From positions 62,001-126,000 of the forward strand of contig NC_018469.1 of assembly GCF_000277815.2 (NCBI RefSeq): a stretch of DNA of 64,000 nucleotides. The letters run 5' to 3'. Source of the stretch: Encephalitozoon hellem ATCC 50504. Lineage: Eukaryota; Microsporidia; Unikaryonidae. Positions 18,902-28,551 of this stretch are shown one piece after another. The position numbers and the translations under genes are program-made. Position 1 is the first letter of the stretch. Each line of letters opens with the position of its first letter. The notes beneath the pieces were generated by a model. It was not told the DNA's origin. It saw nothing but the letters and a program-made list of their open reading frames with translations, and did not search any database.

Positions 18902-18992
18902 TCCCTAGGGCATAGCCTTTGTTTATATATTTTCCTTTTGGAGGGAAACCAAGGTTTTGGAGGGAAGATAGCCTACAGGGCCCTGTTGTCAA

Positions 18993-20513
18993 TCATTTAA
19001 CTTTTCTCCTTTTATTCTCATCCTCACTGGATAAATTATCATCCTTCCCGTAAAAGACCCTTAGGAATCCTTGGATATCCTTTTTCTTCAGGCTATTGAC
19101 CTCAATCCTCATGCTGCTTTCCTTTCCCTCGTACTCCTTGATGAACTCCATGAACTCCTTGACTTGTTGCTCCACAACCACCTTCTTGCCCTTCACAGGG
19201 ATGATGTCAATTGCTATGAAGAATGCAGTGCACTTCTTCACCTCAGAGGCCCCAGGCCTTATCTTCCTAATGCTTTCCTCGCCAACTCTGAACGCCTTTG
19301 GAAAGGGAATGGCATATAATATGTCATCAACAGCCTCAAACTTGGATGCCAGAATCCTGATCTTCGATTCTACATATCCTTCCCACTTTGCAAATCCCTC
19401 TTCGGAGGTAGACATCGCTAGCACCTCGACAAAGAGCTTGTACCGGCTGAAGAAGTCAGACAGCTCGAATATCCTTCTGAAGTCATTCTTCTCGGGATTG
19501 GATAGAATCTCATGGGCCCTGGAAAACTCCATGGTGATCACATGCTGCGTGCTGTTCGATACATTATGCGTTGCGCACATGGAAGGATATGCAGGTGTTA
19601 TCACAGGCATCCTATGGTACTTGTCCGAGGGATACACCTTGGGGTCCCAGACCTTCAGATTGTAGTTTAAGTCCACCACAGGGCGTAGAATCACAGGCGT
19701 CGGCCACTTCCATGACGAAAACAACTCAAAGAACTTGCAGACAATGGTAAAAGACGATGCATTTGGATACAGCTGGCAGACCCTTGCAACACACAGCGAA
19801 AACGCCACCCCTCCAAAGTATCCATAGGGGTTTCCATACACACATCTCCTCTTAGCCCAGTACTTGATGCACCTCAGTGCCGAATGGAAGGCTTTTACAT
19901 TTGGAACAAGATTCAACATTTCATCTGTAACCCTGGATCCATTCAGTGATAAAATGCATTTCTCGTCCATGCTCTTCAGAAGCGTATCGTTGAGTAGGTT
20001 AATTCCATCCTTCACAACGGGTACGTTAAGTCTAGCAAAGACTAAATCAATTGGAATCCCTTGAAACTCGAATTTAATTATTGGTACAAATGCATCCTCT
20101 ATCTTTGTAACACCTTCTATGTTCGGGTCTTCTTTCAGTTCCTCGTAAAAATAGGTGAAGAAATCGCTTCTGGTCACATGCCTGGGTACAATACACAGGG
20201 CATCGATGTCAGTTCCTTTGCCATGGACACCCAGCCTATAGCTCCCAAACGTAAATATCTTTCCTCCATATGCTTTCTCCCCATCCCCGTTTCCTTTATT
20301 CTTTGCCATCCTCGCAACAAACTCCTTAACCATGAAGTTTAGCTTTCCAAGAACTCTCTCTCTTGTTTGCCCCTCTTTGCAATCCTCGAAGAAGCCACGC
20401 TCCTGTAGGTACGTGTCCATCTCCTCAGACAGCCGGATATCCTCCTCCGTGCTTTCCTTCATAGAGAGAGGCCCGGTCACCCCATACTTGTAGCTCCTTT
20501 CAGATGCCTCCAT
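18993..20513 (-). CDS. PAP1: Poly(A) polymerase
   Basis: 506 aa. Nuclear mRNA polyadenylation enzyme. The nucleotidyltransferase signature GSYRLGVHGKGTDIDALCI gives catalytic Asp102 and Asp104, with the third acidic residue in IPIDLVFAR. The central domain is clear (RCIKYWAKRRCVYGNPYGYF; WDPKVYPSDKYHRMPVITPA) and an RNA-binding domain and Lys/Arg-rich tail follow. Slightly shorter than yeast Pap1 (568 aa). Start context GGGGTACCAAAATG. RNA14, a partner in 3'-end formation, is at 36.7 kb. Confidence 0.95.
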   Translation of the reverse strand: MEASERSYKYGVTGPLSMKESTEEDIRLSEEMDTYLQERGFFEDCKEGQTRERVLGKLNFMVKEFVARMAKNKGNGDGEKAYGGKIFTFGSYRLGVHGKGTDIDALCIVPRHVTRSDFFTYFYEELKEDPNIEGVTKIEDAFVPIIKFEFQGIPIDLVFARLNVPVVKDGINLLNDTLLKSMDEKCILSLNGSRVTDEMLNLVPNVKAFHSALRCIKYWAKRRCVYGNPYGYFGGVAFSLCVARVCQLYPNASSFTIVCKFFELFSSWKWPTPVILRPVVDLNYNLKVWDPKVYPSDKYHRMPVITPAYPSMCATHNVSNSTQHVITMEFSRAHEILSNPEKNDFRRIFELSDFFSRYKLFVEVLAMSTSEEGFAKWEGYVESKIRILASKFEAVDDILYAIPFPKAFRVGEESIRKIRPGASEVKKCTAFFIAIDIIPVKGKKVVVEQQVKEFMEFIKEYEGKESSMRIEVNSLKKKDIQGFLRVFYGKDDNLSSEDENKRRKVK

Positions 20514-20619
20514 TTTGGTACCCCTCTCTCCATTTTCTTTTTATCCTTTTCTTTTCCATCAACAGCCTTCGGGCTTACGCCCTCCCCACAGTATTAAAAG
20601 ACATAAAAAACTAAACACT

Positions 20620-21110
<491 letters not shown>

Positions 21111-21113
21111 GAG

Positions 21114-21128
21114 AAAAAAATTTTACCC
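21114..21128 (+). promoter_or_regulatory. AAATTT/CCC start signal of RPL7A
   Basis: AAAAAAATTTTACCC ends four bases before the RPL7A ATG. Same composite as at RPL11, RPS8, RPS17, RPL9 and RPL35A. Confidence 0.7.
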
Positions 21129-21132
21129 TCAA

Positions 21133-21753
21133 ATGGTATTAGGAAAGGTGAAAAAGATCCCGATCGCAGCTCCAAAGCTTACGAAGGAGCAGAAAATGGA
21201 GAAGGAGCTCCTGATAAAGAAGAAGATAACCAAACTAGCCAATGCCATCCGAATTCCTCCTGCAATCAATCAGTTTAAGACCTTTTTGTCTGAGGATGAT
21301 ACTAAAAAGTTCGTTGATCTATTCATGAAATACAGGCCCGAGAATAGGGAAGAAAAAAGGGCCAGGCTGAGCTCGGAAGATCCAAAGAAGGGGCCCAAGC
21401 CCATCCTTGTCAAGTTCGGGCTCAAGCATGTGACAAACCTGATTGAGACGAAGAAAGCAAAGCTTGTGCTTATCTCGGCATCGGTCGACCCCATCGAGGT
21501 TGTCATATTCCTCCCTACTCTATGTAGAAAGATGGGGGTGTCATATGCAATCGTTGAGAACTCTACAATCCTTGGGAGGCTCGTTAACCTAAAATCCACA
21601 TCATGTGTTTGTCTGTGCGACGTAAGGCCAGAGGACGAGGCCACCTTCAAGGAGATGCTGGGAATAGCAAATGCAACCTTCCTCGACAGCTATGAAACCC
21701 ATCTGAGCACCTGGGGAGGAGGATCTAGGAAACAAGTAACTGGGGAGCAATGA
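21133..21753 (+). CDS. RPL7A: 60S ribosomal protein L7A (eL8)
   Basis: 206 aa. Recognised from IPPAINQF, KYRPENREEKRARL, FGLKHVTNLIETKKAKLV and DPIEVVIFLPTLCRKMGVSY, all conserved L7A blocks including the kink-turn-binding core. Both termini are trimmed (human 266 aa). Starts at the ATG at 21133. Confidence 0.95.
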   Translation: MVLGKVKKIPIAAPKLTKEQKMEKELLIKKKITKLANAIRIPPAINQFKTFLSEDDTKKFVDLFMKYRPENREEKRARLSSEDPKKGPKPILVKFGLKHVTNLIETKKAKLVLISASVDPIEVVIFLPTLCRKMGVSYAIVENSTILGRLVNLKSTSCVCLCDVRPEDEATFKEMLGIANATFLDSYETHLSTWGGGSRKQVTGEQ

Positions 21754-21798
21754 AATAAAACAATCTCTTTATTCTCAAGGACTTGGGGTACCATGCTT

Positions 21799-22326
21799 TC
21801 ACTCTTCTCGGGTAAACAAAACAGATAGACCCACTGCAGCCAGTATTGCAAACTTCACTCCGGGAACAGTGTTGATCCAAAGGTTTATGTGTCCGAAATA
21901 GGGGATGTACCCAACAACAATAGACTTGATCTCACTCCTGGTCAAGTAGTTCCGTCCCTTTGGATAGAGGGAAACATCGTCATCAAGGTTGTTGTCCCCC
22001 TTCGTGAGATATCTTCCCCCAAACTGCTTGATGCATCTGTGTACACACGGAATCTCCTTCCCAAACTTGAAAACAGTCATGTTTCCAACACTAAAATCCT
22101 TATTTGCAAGCCACAGTATATCTCCTCTCTCAAACCCCGGCGACATACTTTCGCTCAGCACAACAACAATAGGGCTGTCGTTGTTCAGGAGAATCGAAAA
22201 CATCTTCCATATCATATATGTCCCCATCACAGAGTATGCTGCATTCACAAACTGGATAAGCTTCTGTCGAATGCTCATCCTTTTCAGCATCTTGATGTCC
22301 TTTTCAGAAATAATGTACTCAAGCAT
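21799..22326 (-). CDS. SEC11: Signal peptidase catalytic subunit SEC11
   Basis: 175 aa. ER membrane serine protease that removes signal peptides. One N-terminal membrane segment (~27-48) precedes the catalytic box SESMSPGFERGD with Ser60; the second catalytic residue is His96 in VHRCI, and the acidic cluster is KGDNNLDDD (~109-117). A second hydrophobic segment near the C-terminus (~155-170) is typical. Start context ACCCCGAATG. Confidence 0.95.
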   Translation of the reverse strand: MLEYIISEKDIKMLKRMSIRQKLIQFVNAAYSVMGTYMIWKMFSILLNNDSPIVVVLSESMSPGFERGDILWLANKDFSVGNMTVFKFGKEIPCVHRCIKQFGGRYLTKGDNNLDDDVSLYPKGRNYLTRSEIKSIVVGYIPYFGHINLWINTVPGVKFAILAAVGLSVLFTREE

Positions 22327-22426
22327 TCGGGGTCATAAGGTAGCACATTTCTTCTTCCCGGCAGAGACATGCTAAAACAAATAAAGATAGAAATAATAGA
22401 ATAATTTATTATTCCGGCTTCTCCCC

Positions 22427-22812
22427 TCACACCCCATGGACTTTGAAGTTCCCCTCATATCCATATCTCTTTATCATCTCCATCGTCACATCGTCAACCT
22501 CGACACAGTCGACATCAAGCATCGACTCCTTTGGAATCACATTCTCCTTCCTTTCCCTCTCCTCCTCGTGGCTCTTGATGTAAACCTTGTTGTATGTTCC
22601 CTTCAGAATCTTCTTGTAAAGCGACGTAAGATACCCTGCAATCTCATTCTTCAGCTTCTTTGACTCAACAACAGCGACATCTTGCACAACAAGCAGGTTG
22701 TGGTCAAAGGTGTTGTCAAGCCTTTGGAAGTACTTCTCCGCTATCGTTCGTGCTGCTCTCTTAACTATCTTATTCTTTACACTACCCTAAAATTAAAGTC
22801 TCCACCTACCAT
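22427..22812 (-). CDS. RPS17: 40S ribosomal protein S17 (eS17), spliced
   Basis: 120 aa after splicing. Exon 1 is just the ATG (22810-22812) and exon 2 runs 22427-22786. Without splicing the N-terminal third has no start codon and meets an in-frame TAG. Joining ATG to GGT restores [20 protein letters not shown], matching the human [20 protein letters not shown]. Body markers: [22 protein letters not shown] and [15 protein letters not shown]. Binds the small-subunit beak/body. Confidence 0.93.
22787..22809 (-). other. 23-nt spliceosomal intron in RPS17
   Basis: Lies directly after the start codon. On the coding strand it starts GTAGGT and ends TTTAATTTTAG. Excision removes the in-frame stop and restores the conserved S17 N-terminus. 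At 23 nt it is at the lower size limit known for spliceosomal introns. Confidence 0.88.
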
Positions 22813-22816
22813 TCTT

Positions 22817-22832
22817 GGGGTGAAAAATTTTC
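22817..22832 (-). promoter_or_regulatory. AAATTT/CCC start signal of RPS17
   Basis: Reads AAAATTTTTCACCCC on the coding strand just upstream of the one-codon exon, supporting that ATG as the start. Confidence 0.7.
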
Positions 22833-22858
22833 CTGCACAAATCACGCTTCCCGAGAAA

Positions 22859-23545
22859 TCACTGCTTGTACTCAGGCCTCAGCTCATACGTGTTCTTAAG
22901 ATCCTTCTTGTTCAGCACACAAATGTCAGAGACAATCTCCTGGATAAATGCAACAGGCTGCCCGCAGAAATCAGCTAGGTCCTTCACTGTCCACGACGGA
23001 TACTTCTCAAATGCTTTGAACACCATATCTATCACCTCATTCTTCCCAAGTCTCTCTCTCTTCTTGTCCATAAGCATCTTCTTCCTCTTCCTCGCAAGAT
23101 ATTCAAGCTCCCTCAGGCTTCCAAACTTCTCTCCCCTCTTGCCTTCCTTGAGGTAGTCAATAACCTGCACATCCCCTTTCTTCGTGTCGCTCTTAAACCC
23201 TGCATCCTTTTTGTACTTCAGATACTCCTCATTGATCTCAGGCGTTATGTAGCATTCATTGTTGATCATCCCCTCAACATCCGCACTGTTTTCATGTGCC
23301 CTGACAACATACATGTTGTTGTCTCTGGCCTTTATTTTCACCTCAAAGGAGGACGGAAACCCACCTTCGCAAAACTCCTTCGACAGCTTCAGGTTCAGCA
23401 CCGCAGGCTCCGTGGGTGTTGCTTTTGTTATCTCAAGCTCCCCAACCACCGTCTCTCCGTTCTGGCTCAATATCCTCTCCGCCAAAAACAAAGGGACCTT
23501 TGCAAGCCAGATCTTCGTATTTCTATTGTTTATGTTCAATTCCAT
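22859..23545 (-). CDS. TFG2: TFIIF beta subunit (RAP30/TFG2)
   Basis: 228 aa from the ATG at 23545 (GAGCCCTATG; codons further up give only a GTG). N-terminal dimerisation part (NTKIWLAKVPLFLAERI), a linker, and the C-terminal winged helix (ERLGKNEVIDMVFKAFEKYP ... KKDLKNTYELRPEYK), which is highly diagnostic. General RNA polymerase II initiation factor. Confidence 0.92.
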   Translation of the reverse strand: MELNINNRNTKIWLAKVPLFLAERILSQNGETVVGELEITKATPTEPAVLNLKLSKEFCEGGFPSSFEVKIKARDNNMYVVRAHENSADVEGMINNECYITPEINEEYLKYKKDAGFKSDTKKGDVQVIDYLKEGKRGEKFGSLRELEYLARKRKKMLMDKKRERLGKNEVIDMVFKAFEKYPSWTVKDLADFCGQPVAFIQEIVSDICVLNKKDLKNTYELRPEYKQ

Positions 23546-23628
23546 AGGGCTCACACTTCACTATCATAATTCATTTTATCACAATCTAAGTGAAATGCCA
23601 GGACAAAAATAAGTACATCAATCTACAT

Positions 23629-24033
23629 TTATTGTATACTACAACTAAAATAGTCACACACTACTTGAGAAATAGTATTACCACAGGCGCTACAGTCAAT
23701 GCTACAACTAGCATCAGTAGATTCTGTGACATGTGTAGTACCATCGTCCTTAACTTCCTCCGTAGATTCATGGTGGTAACTAGCACTAACTGCTAAGTCG
23801 GTTTCGGTTTCGCTTGTTTCTTTTGAGGCATCCTCATCACCTAGAGAATCTTGGGCACCCACATCGCCTGGGGAGTTTGGGCTTCCATCATCATGGGATT
23901 GTTGAGACTCATCTGGCCCATTATCGGGTGAAAATGCAGGGTTCTCGTGGCCTTCTTCACCTTTGGTAGATGCGTAGACGAATGATTGAGAGAATAGTAG
24001 CAACATCATAGCTACTACTTTGATACCCTTCAT
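23629..24033 (-). CDS. Acidic secreted protein with Cys-rich tail
   Basis: 134 aa. A clean signal peptide (~1-21, MKGIKVVAMMLLLFSQSFVY, AS cleavage region) is followed by ~85 residues rich in Glu, Asp, Ser, Thr and Gly, and a C-terminal cluster of six cysteines (CSIDCSACG ... VCDYFSC). No family recognised. The composition suits a surface, spore-wall or host-directed protein, but that is inference. It lacks the CCC signal of its neighbours. Divergent from RPL9 with 50 bp between starts. Confidence 0.6.
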   Translation of the reverse strand: MKGIKVVAMMLLLFSQSFVYASTKGEEGHENPAFSPDNGPDESQQSHDDGSPNSPGDVGAQDSLGDEDASKETSETETDLAVSASYHHESTEEVKDDGTTHVTESTDASCSIDCSACGNTISQVVCDYFSCSIQ

Positions 24034-24068
24034 TGTTTGCTTTGGCAGTGTTTGTTAAAATATTGATT

Positions 24069-24081
24069 AAAATTTTATCCC
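24069..24081 (+). promoter_or_regulatory. AAATTT/CCC start signal of RPL9
   Basis: AAAATTTTATCCC ends two bases before the RPL9 ATG and selects it over the upstream in-frame codon at 24033. Confidence 0.65.
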
Positions 24082-24083
24082 TA

Positions 24084-24635
24084 ATGAAGATTCTGGTTAC
24101 AAGAACAGTAAAGGTCCCAGAAAACTGCACAGTGAGCCAAGAAGGAAAGGTCTTTACGTTCGAGGGGCCAAAGGGGAAAATAGTGGAGGATTGCACGCGA
24201 CATCCCTTGACATTTGATATTTACGAGGGGAACATCCGAATAAGGCTCTGGAATGGAAAGAGAAAAGCGGCAGCTCTTGCAATAACTGTTGAGTCGCTGC
24301 TGAAGAATGCCATTAAAGCTGTCACAGTAGGGTTTGCATATACATTGAAGGCCGCATACAACCACTTTTCCATTAACATGGAGGTGAAGGAGGATGGGAA
24401 GGTCCTCCTTGTGAAGAACTTTCTTGGAGAAAAGAATGTTAAGGTATTTAGGATGCGTGGTGTTGCTAGGGTTAGGCTTGACGAGAGAAAGGACACAATA
24501 GTTATTGAGGGGCCGTCTCTTCCCGATGTCTCTCAAAGTGCAGGGACTATCTCCAACGAATGCAAAGCAAAGAATCGTGATAGTAGGGTATTCCTTGATG
24601 GGATCTTTGTTACAGAGAGAGGAGTTATGGCTTAA
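24084..24635 (+). CDS. RPL9: 60S ribosomal protein L9 (uL6)
   Basis: 183 aa. Starts MKILVTRTVKVPENC, as in eukaryotic L9. Conserved GPKGKI, GFAYTLKAAYNHF, VKNFLGEKN and RVFLDGIFVTERG blocks. Near full family length (~190 aa). Confidence 0.95.
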   Translation: MKILVTRTVKVPENCTVSQEGKVFTFEGPKGKIVEDCTRHPLTFDIYEGNIRIRLWNGKRKAAALAITVESLLKNAIKAVTVGFAYTLKAAYNHFSINMEVKEDGKVLLVKNFLGEKNVKVFRMRGVARVRLDERKDTIVIEGPSLPDVSQSAGTISNECKAKNRDSRVFLDGIFVTERGVMA

Positions 24636-24713
24636 GTAAAAGTCATATTTTATTTTATCTTTGGCTTTTCCTGTGTTTTTTCTTTGAAGATGCTTTTGGA
24701 ACCCAAGACTTCC

Positions 24714-25181
24714 TTAGTTAGCTTGGGCCTCCTTCTTCTTGGTCTTCAAAACATGTCTTTCATCAGATACTTCTTCTTCAAGCAGATTAGCATGTCTTTC
24801 AATATACTTTAGATCGCTCTCCTTGGTCATTTCCTGCCCAGTAAGAATCCTGTCCTTGATGAAGAAGTCCTCTCTTCTCTTTCTTATCTCAAGTATCTTT
24901 GGAATGGTGGAAAGTGTCTTCTCGACCACCTCGCGGTCATACATCCTAGGCTCGTTCAAACGGCGCTCAAACGTTAGGATTGTGTCGTTACAGAGCTCCT
25001 TGTTGGCCACCTTTCTTGCAATCTTTGTCCACTTCACTCTTCTTGGATTCACACGCCTTTCAAAGAGCTTCCTGCACTTTGACCTGCAGAATCTAAAGAC
25101 CTTTGCATCGTTTCTAACATAGACAGTCCCATGTCCTTGATATATATTCGACGAGCAGAACCAGCACTTCTCAATCCTCAT
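24714..25181 (-). CDS. RLP24: Ribosome biogenesis protein RLP24
   Basis: 155 aa. L24e-type zinc finger: MRIEKCWFCSSNIYQGHG then FRFCRSKCRKLF (Cys6, Cys9, then Cys-x3-Cys). NPRRVKWTKIARKVANKEL and the extended basic tail identify RLP24 rather than RPL24. In yeast it is a pre-60S placeholder exchanged by Drg1. Start context AAGGGTAAGATG; it lacks the AAATTT element of true ribosomal protein genes. Confidence 0.9.
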   Translation of the reverse strand: MRIEKCWFCSSNIYQGHGTVYVRNDAKVFRFCRSKCRKLFERRVNPRRVKWTKIARKVANKELCNDTILTFERRLNEPRMYDREVVEKTLSTIPKILEIRKRREDFFIKDRILTGQEMTKESDLKYIERHANLLEEEVSDERHVLKTKKKEAQAN

Positions 25182-25235
25182 CTTACCCTTGGATCCGTCT
25201 AGAATTTCTATATAGCTAAAGCCAAATATTTTTAA

Positions 25236-26564
25236 TTAAACACCGACAGAAGGCGCTGCATGTGCCCTTGTCTTTAGCTTAGCAATGATCATAAACAGCT
25301 CATCTCTATCCATCACAATGTATTCCCCAACTCTCTCTGTCACATGGCCAAGCTCAGAAATTATGAAGGGATCGTTAGTCGCCAGGACAAATCTATTTTC
25401 AAGATATCCTTGCATGATGATCATTTGTCTGTAAGAGTTGTTATGCCTTTTCCTTATGTACATCTCGAAGTAGTGCTCATAGAGATGGAGCAGAACACAT
25501 ATGCCCATATCCTTCAGGATGCCAGAGATGTTGATTCTAAAGAGCAGGATGTCTCCAAGTCTACGGAGATTTGCAAGGCAGTCTCTGTATATCCAGATGA
25601 GCTCATGGTGCACCTTGATGCTTTCTTTTATCCTGGGTGCCTCCCTCTCTGACAGGCATATAAAAGCATCTACTCGGGAGCCTTTTAGCAAGTGGTAGCA
25701 GATCAGAAAGAAGTTCTCTATGGAGGACACCTCAACGTCGTGTCCTATCTTTTTTACAAAGCATTTGCTTCTTCGGAAATATGACTCTATTGTTGCTTTT
25801 GTGTTGTATTCAAGGTTTGCATATAGCTCGTGTGAGACCTCTTTCGAAATCCCCTTTCTTGCAAGATACTCATGGATTTTTCGGCACTCAGCCTTCTTGT
25901 CCTTCCTGTAATAGATCTTTCTGTCAACGACAAATGGAACGTCATTGTGAAGAGCCGAGAACAGAGAAGTAAAGTTCAAGAAAGAAATGTAAGGCCTTTC
26001 AATGTGGTATATCCCGTCTATGTCTGTCAGAATCCCTGCCCTCTGGACCTCAAGCACAATGTCTGCATGCAGCTCCCTGCAGCCTTTGCACACGTTGTCT
26101 AAGAAGTAGGCTTTGCTCATCGGGTCGTCTATGGGAGTGGTATCCTTTGTGAACATTCTATAGAATCCAAAGCAAGTGATTATAGGCCACAAGATATCAC
26201 TGGTGATATAGTTCATGGTCTTTGCCAAAGAATATGCTAATACACACGAATGGATCTGCTTGGAGGGGCATGTGCAGATAAACAGAGGCCCGTGGATCGA
26301 CGACTTCTCTTGATCACAGATCAGAAGAGCGTTCCTGCACTCACCTGGGTCCAGATCGATAAACACATGAAGATCTGAATCTGAGTAAAGCCTGGGCTTT
26401 TCTGGATGGAAGTCCACCTCAAATCTGATGAGCTCCTTGTGGAGTATTTCTGTGATTATTTTGGCTGCACAGAAGCTTGCAGGCATATCTGGCATGAATA
26501 TCTTCACCGACCTGTATGACTTAAGCTTATCGATGATTCTGGTGGGGTCTCCTATATTAAGCAT
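25236..26564 (-). CDS. CDC45: CDC45-like replication initiation factor
   Basis: 442 aa. The N-terminal DHH-like part (VKIFMPDMPASFCAAKIITE, HVFIDLDPG) and the segment SCVLAYSLAKTMNYITSDILWPII match Cdc45 (AWMLSKDLNDMLWWAIVGL). The central KIHEYLARKGISKE resembles Cdc45 RLLEFLAKMGI. The gene is shorter than yeast Cdc45 (650 aa) because the acidic loop is missing. Cdc45 is part of the CMG replicative helicase. A different DHH-family protein is the alternative. Start GGGGGAGATG. Confidence 0.65.
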   Translation of the reverse strand: MLNIGDPTRIIDKLKSYRSVKIFMPDMPASFCAAKIITEILHKELIRFEVDFHPEKPRLYSDSDLHVFIDLDPGECRNALLICDQEKSSIHGPLFICTCPSKQIHSCVLAYSLAKTMNYITSDILWPIITCFGFYRMFTKDTTPIDDPMSKAYFLDNVCKGCRELHADIVLEVQRAGILTDIDGIYHIERPYISFLNFTSLFSALHNDVPFVVDRKIYYRKDKKAECRKIHEYLARKGISKEVSHELYANLEYNTKATIESYFRRSKCFVKKIGHDVEVSSIENFFLICYHLLKGSRVDAFICLSEREAPRIKESIKVHHELIWIYRDCLANLRRLGDILLFRINISGILKDMGICVLLHLYEHYFEMYIRKRHNNSYRQMIIMQGYLENRFVLATNDPFIISELGHVTERVGEYIVMDRDELFMIIAKLKTRAHAAPSVGV

Positions 26565-26696
26565 CTCCCCCAGGCACCAGATATTTTTTATTGGAAGATT
26601 TTAGCTATGGTATCGAGGCCATGGGTAGGAGAGGATAGTTCAAAATCTTTCTGATGCGGAACTATGTGTCTTATTTGGGGTGGATAGCCCTTGAGT

Positions 26697-27047
26697 ATGG
26701 GGTACTTCTGCCAAGAGATTCTGCTTCTTGAGGACACAATAGCAGGGCTTTTAGATTCTGAGGGAATGGAGGAGACGACTGCCTGTAAGCTCAAGTTCTT
26801 GCTAGAAATAAAGGACAGGATAAATGAGAGGATGATGGAGATGGAGGAGTACTACATGAAAAGAATAGAGTTTTACAGAGAATGTGACGGAGCCAGGGTG
26901 AGGGAGCTGGAAAAGGATGCCAGGAGCAGGGATGAAAGGTATCTTGGGCTTCTTGTCAGAACAAAGGAGCTCAAGGACAAGGTAGAAAAGCTTGAAATAA
27001 GAGATAAGCTCTTTAAGGCGAAGTCTGGGAGTGGAAATGAATTATGA
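26697..27047 (+). CDS. Small coiled-coil protein
   Basis: 116 aa from the ATG at 26697 (AGCCCTTGAGTATG). Almost entirely helical and charged with heptad character (residues ~30-110, INERMMEMEEYYMKR ... LKDKVEKLEIRDKLF). No signal peptide, no membrane segment, no recognised family. A structural or kinetochore-type role is possible but unsupported. Confidence 0.55.
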   Translation: MGYFCQEILLLEDTIAGLLDSEGMEETTACKLKFLLEIKDRINERMMEMEEYYMKRIEFYRECDGARVRELEKDARSRDERYLGLLVRTKELKDKVEKLEIRDKLFKAKSGSGNEL

Positions 27048-27271
27048 GGGTTTTCCTGTAATTTTCCTATATTGGAATAAGGAGGGACTGGCGAGGGGAG
27101 TGGTAGGACATGAGGAATGAAAGAGAGAGTGTGTGCCCTGTGTGATGAAAAGTGTTGTGTGTGGAGATCCTTTGATTTCAGGGCTGGGAGAGGAGACGGG
27201 CAAGGACTCCTCCTTTTACCCTTTTGCACCCTACTGATAAAATATAAAAAGAAGAGAGAAAGAAGGGGTGA

Positions 27272-28438
27272 ATGGCAGGCGAGAGGGCTGAGTATGATGG
27301 GATTGTCAGCGGGCAAGAGTTAATCTATCAATTCCAGGAAGATAGTGACGATCTTGGTGTGGAGAAGGAATACGAAGAAAACGAGGCGAACTCTCTTAAG
27401 CTCCGGAACTTTGTCGAGGATGAGCTCTACCAATCTGACGGGCAGATGCAGTATAGAGGAGACGAGGAGATGAGGCTCCGATATGGGCGGAAGAAGAAGG
27501 AGAAAAGAAAGAAAAAGAAAAACGATGAGAACAAGAGGCCTTCGAACAGAAAGATAGTGAATCTTCCTGCATCGCCCCCTTATGTGCGATTTGTCGATGG
27601 GGAGGAGAGATTATGCTTCAAGTATGTGACGAAGGTGAGCGAGTCTGCCCGGGATGCAATGCCGAAGGCGGATCTTGAAGACAATGAGTTCTGTGTAAGG
27701 TTTGACCTTGACAGTGTTGACATCAGCAAGCTGAATGAGAAGTTCAAGGCAGACAACTGTGTGTATCCCCGAGCGAATCTTCCGTATGAGATGTACACTG
27801 GAAATAGATGGGGATTTGAAACTGAGTGCAATCGGCTTGCATGGCAGTTCGTTTCGTTGAACCCTGTGCTTCTGTATGGGAAGAAGGGGCTTATCCAGAG
27901 GGCTGTTGACTCGTACAGGACGATTAACAAGCAGAGCAGAAACAAGAGGATTGTGAAGGAGGACAGGTTTCCAAGTGACATTGAGAAGAGAAGGCATGTT
28001 TCTGGAGCGCCTTCGACGATCACGATACAATGGACGAACAGGGGGATTCTGAAGAAATGCAAAGTCCAGGTCAATATTGAGAATATAAATTATGGGAAGA
28101 TTGATGACGAATTCAAGTCGAAGTTCTCTGTGTTTATGGATGACTTTGACGACAGGTCCTTTGGGAGAAGCAAGTGGGAAAGCCATAACTCCGACAATGA
28201 GCTTGCGGTGAAGATAGCCTTTCTCAATGTCGAGAACACGTCGTTTTGGAATGCCATCAAGGCGCTCGACAAGACGACTGTGCTCAAGAAGGCCATTGAG
28301 GCATACAAGCAGAAGAGAGATGAGTATGTAAGCTCGGAGGACGACACCGAGATGTCCGACGTTGTTGCAAGCACCCTGGGAAGCAGCCTGGGAAACTCAA
28401 AAAGTTGTAATGTTGAGAATTTTTATTTTGGTAATTGA
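27272..28438 (+). CDS. Putative fungal developmental regulator (Medusa-like)
   Basis: 388 aa. Acidic N-terminus (~1-70), a lysine-rich run (~72-90), then a conserved-looking domain ~150-350: YPRANLPYEMYTGNRWGFET, ECNRLAW, GKKGLIQRAVDSYR, SGAPSTITIQW and FSVFMDDFDDRSFGR. From memory this resembles the core of fungal Medusa/REN1 (medA) developmental regulators; I cannot confirm that without a search. Probably nuclear. Start context GAAGGGGTGAATG. The ~220 bp upstream holds no convincing gene. Confidence 0.5.
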   Translation: MAGERAEYDGIVSGQELIYQFQEDSDDLGVEKEYEENEANSLKLRNFVEDELYQSDGQMQYRGDEEMRLRYGRKKKEKRKKKKNDENKRPSNRKIVNLPASPPYVRFVDGEERLCFKYVTKVSESARDAMPKADLEDNEFCVRFDLDSVDISKLNEKFKADNCVYPRANLPYEMYTGNRWGFETECNRLAWQFVSLNPVLLYGKKGLIQRAVDSYRTINKQSRNKRIVKEDRFPSDIEKRRHVSGAPSTITIQWTNRGILKKCKVQVNIENINYGKIDDEFKSKFSVFMDDFDDRSFGRSKWESHNSDNELAVKIAFLNVENTSFWNAIKALDKTTVLKKAIEAYKQKRDEYVSSEDDTEMSDVVASTLGSSLGNSKSCNVENFYFGN

Positions 28439-28551
28439 TATGAGTTTATCTCAAATAAATGATATTGTGGACATGTATCCGAACTGTTGTGAAACGGTGT
28501 TTTAGGATGTTTATACTTTTTGGTATAAAGGTACGGTACATAATAAACAAC

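Noticed and set aside
27117..27323. 68-residue frame upstream of the Medusa-like gene
   Set aside because: No start signal, overlaps the start of the real gene and has biased low-complexity sequence.
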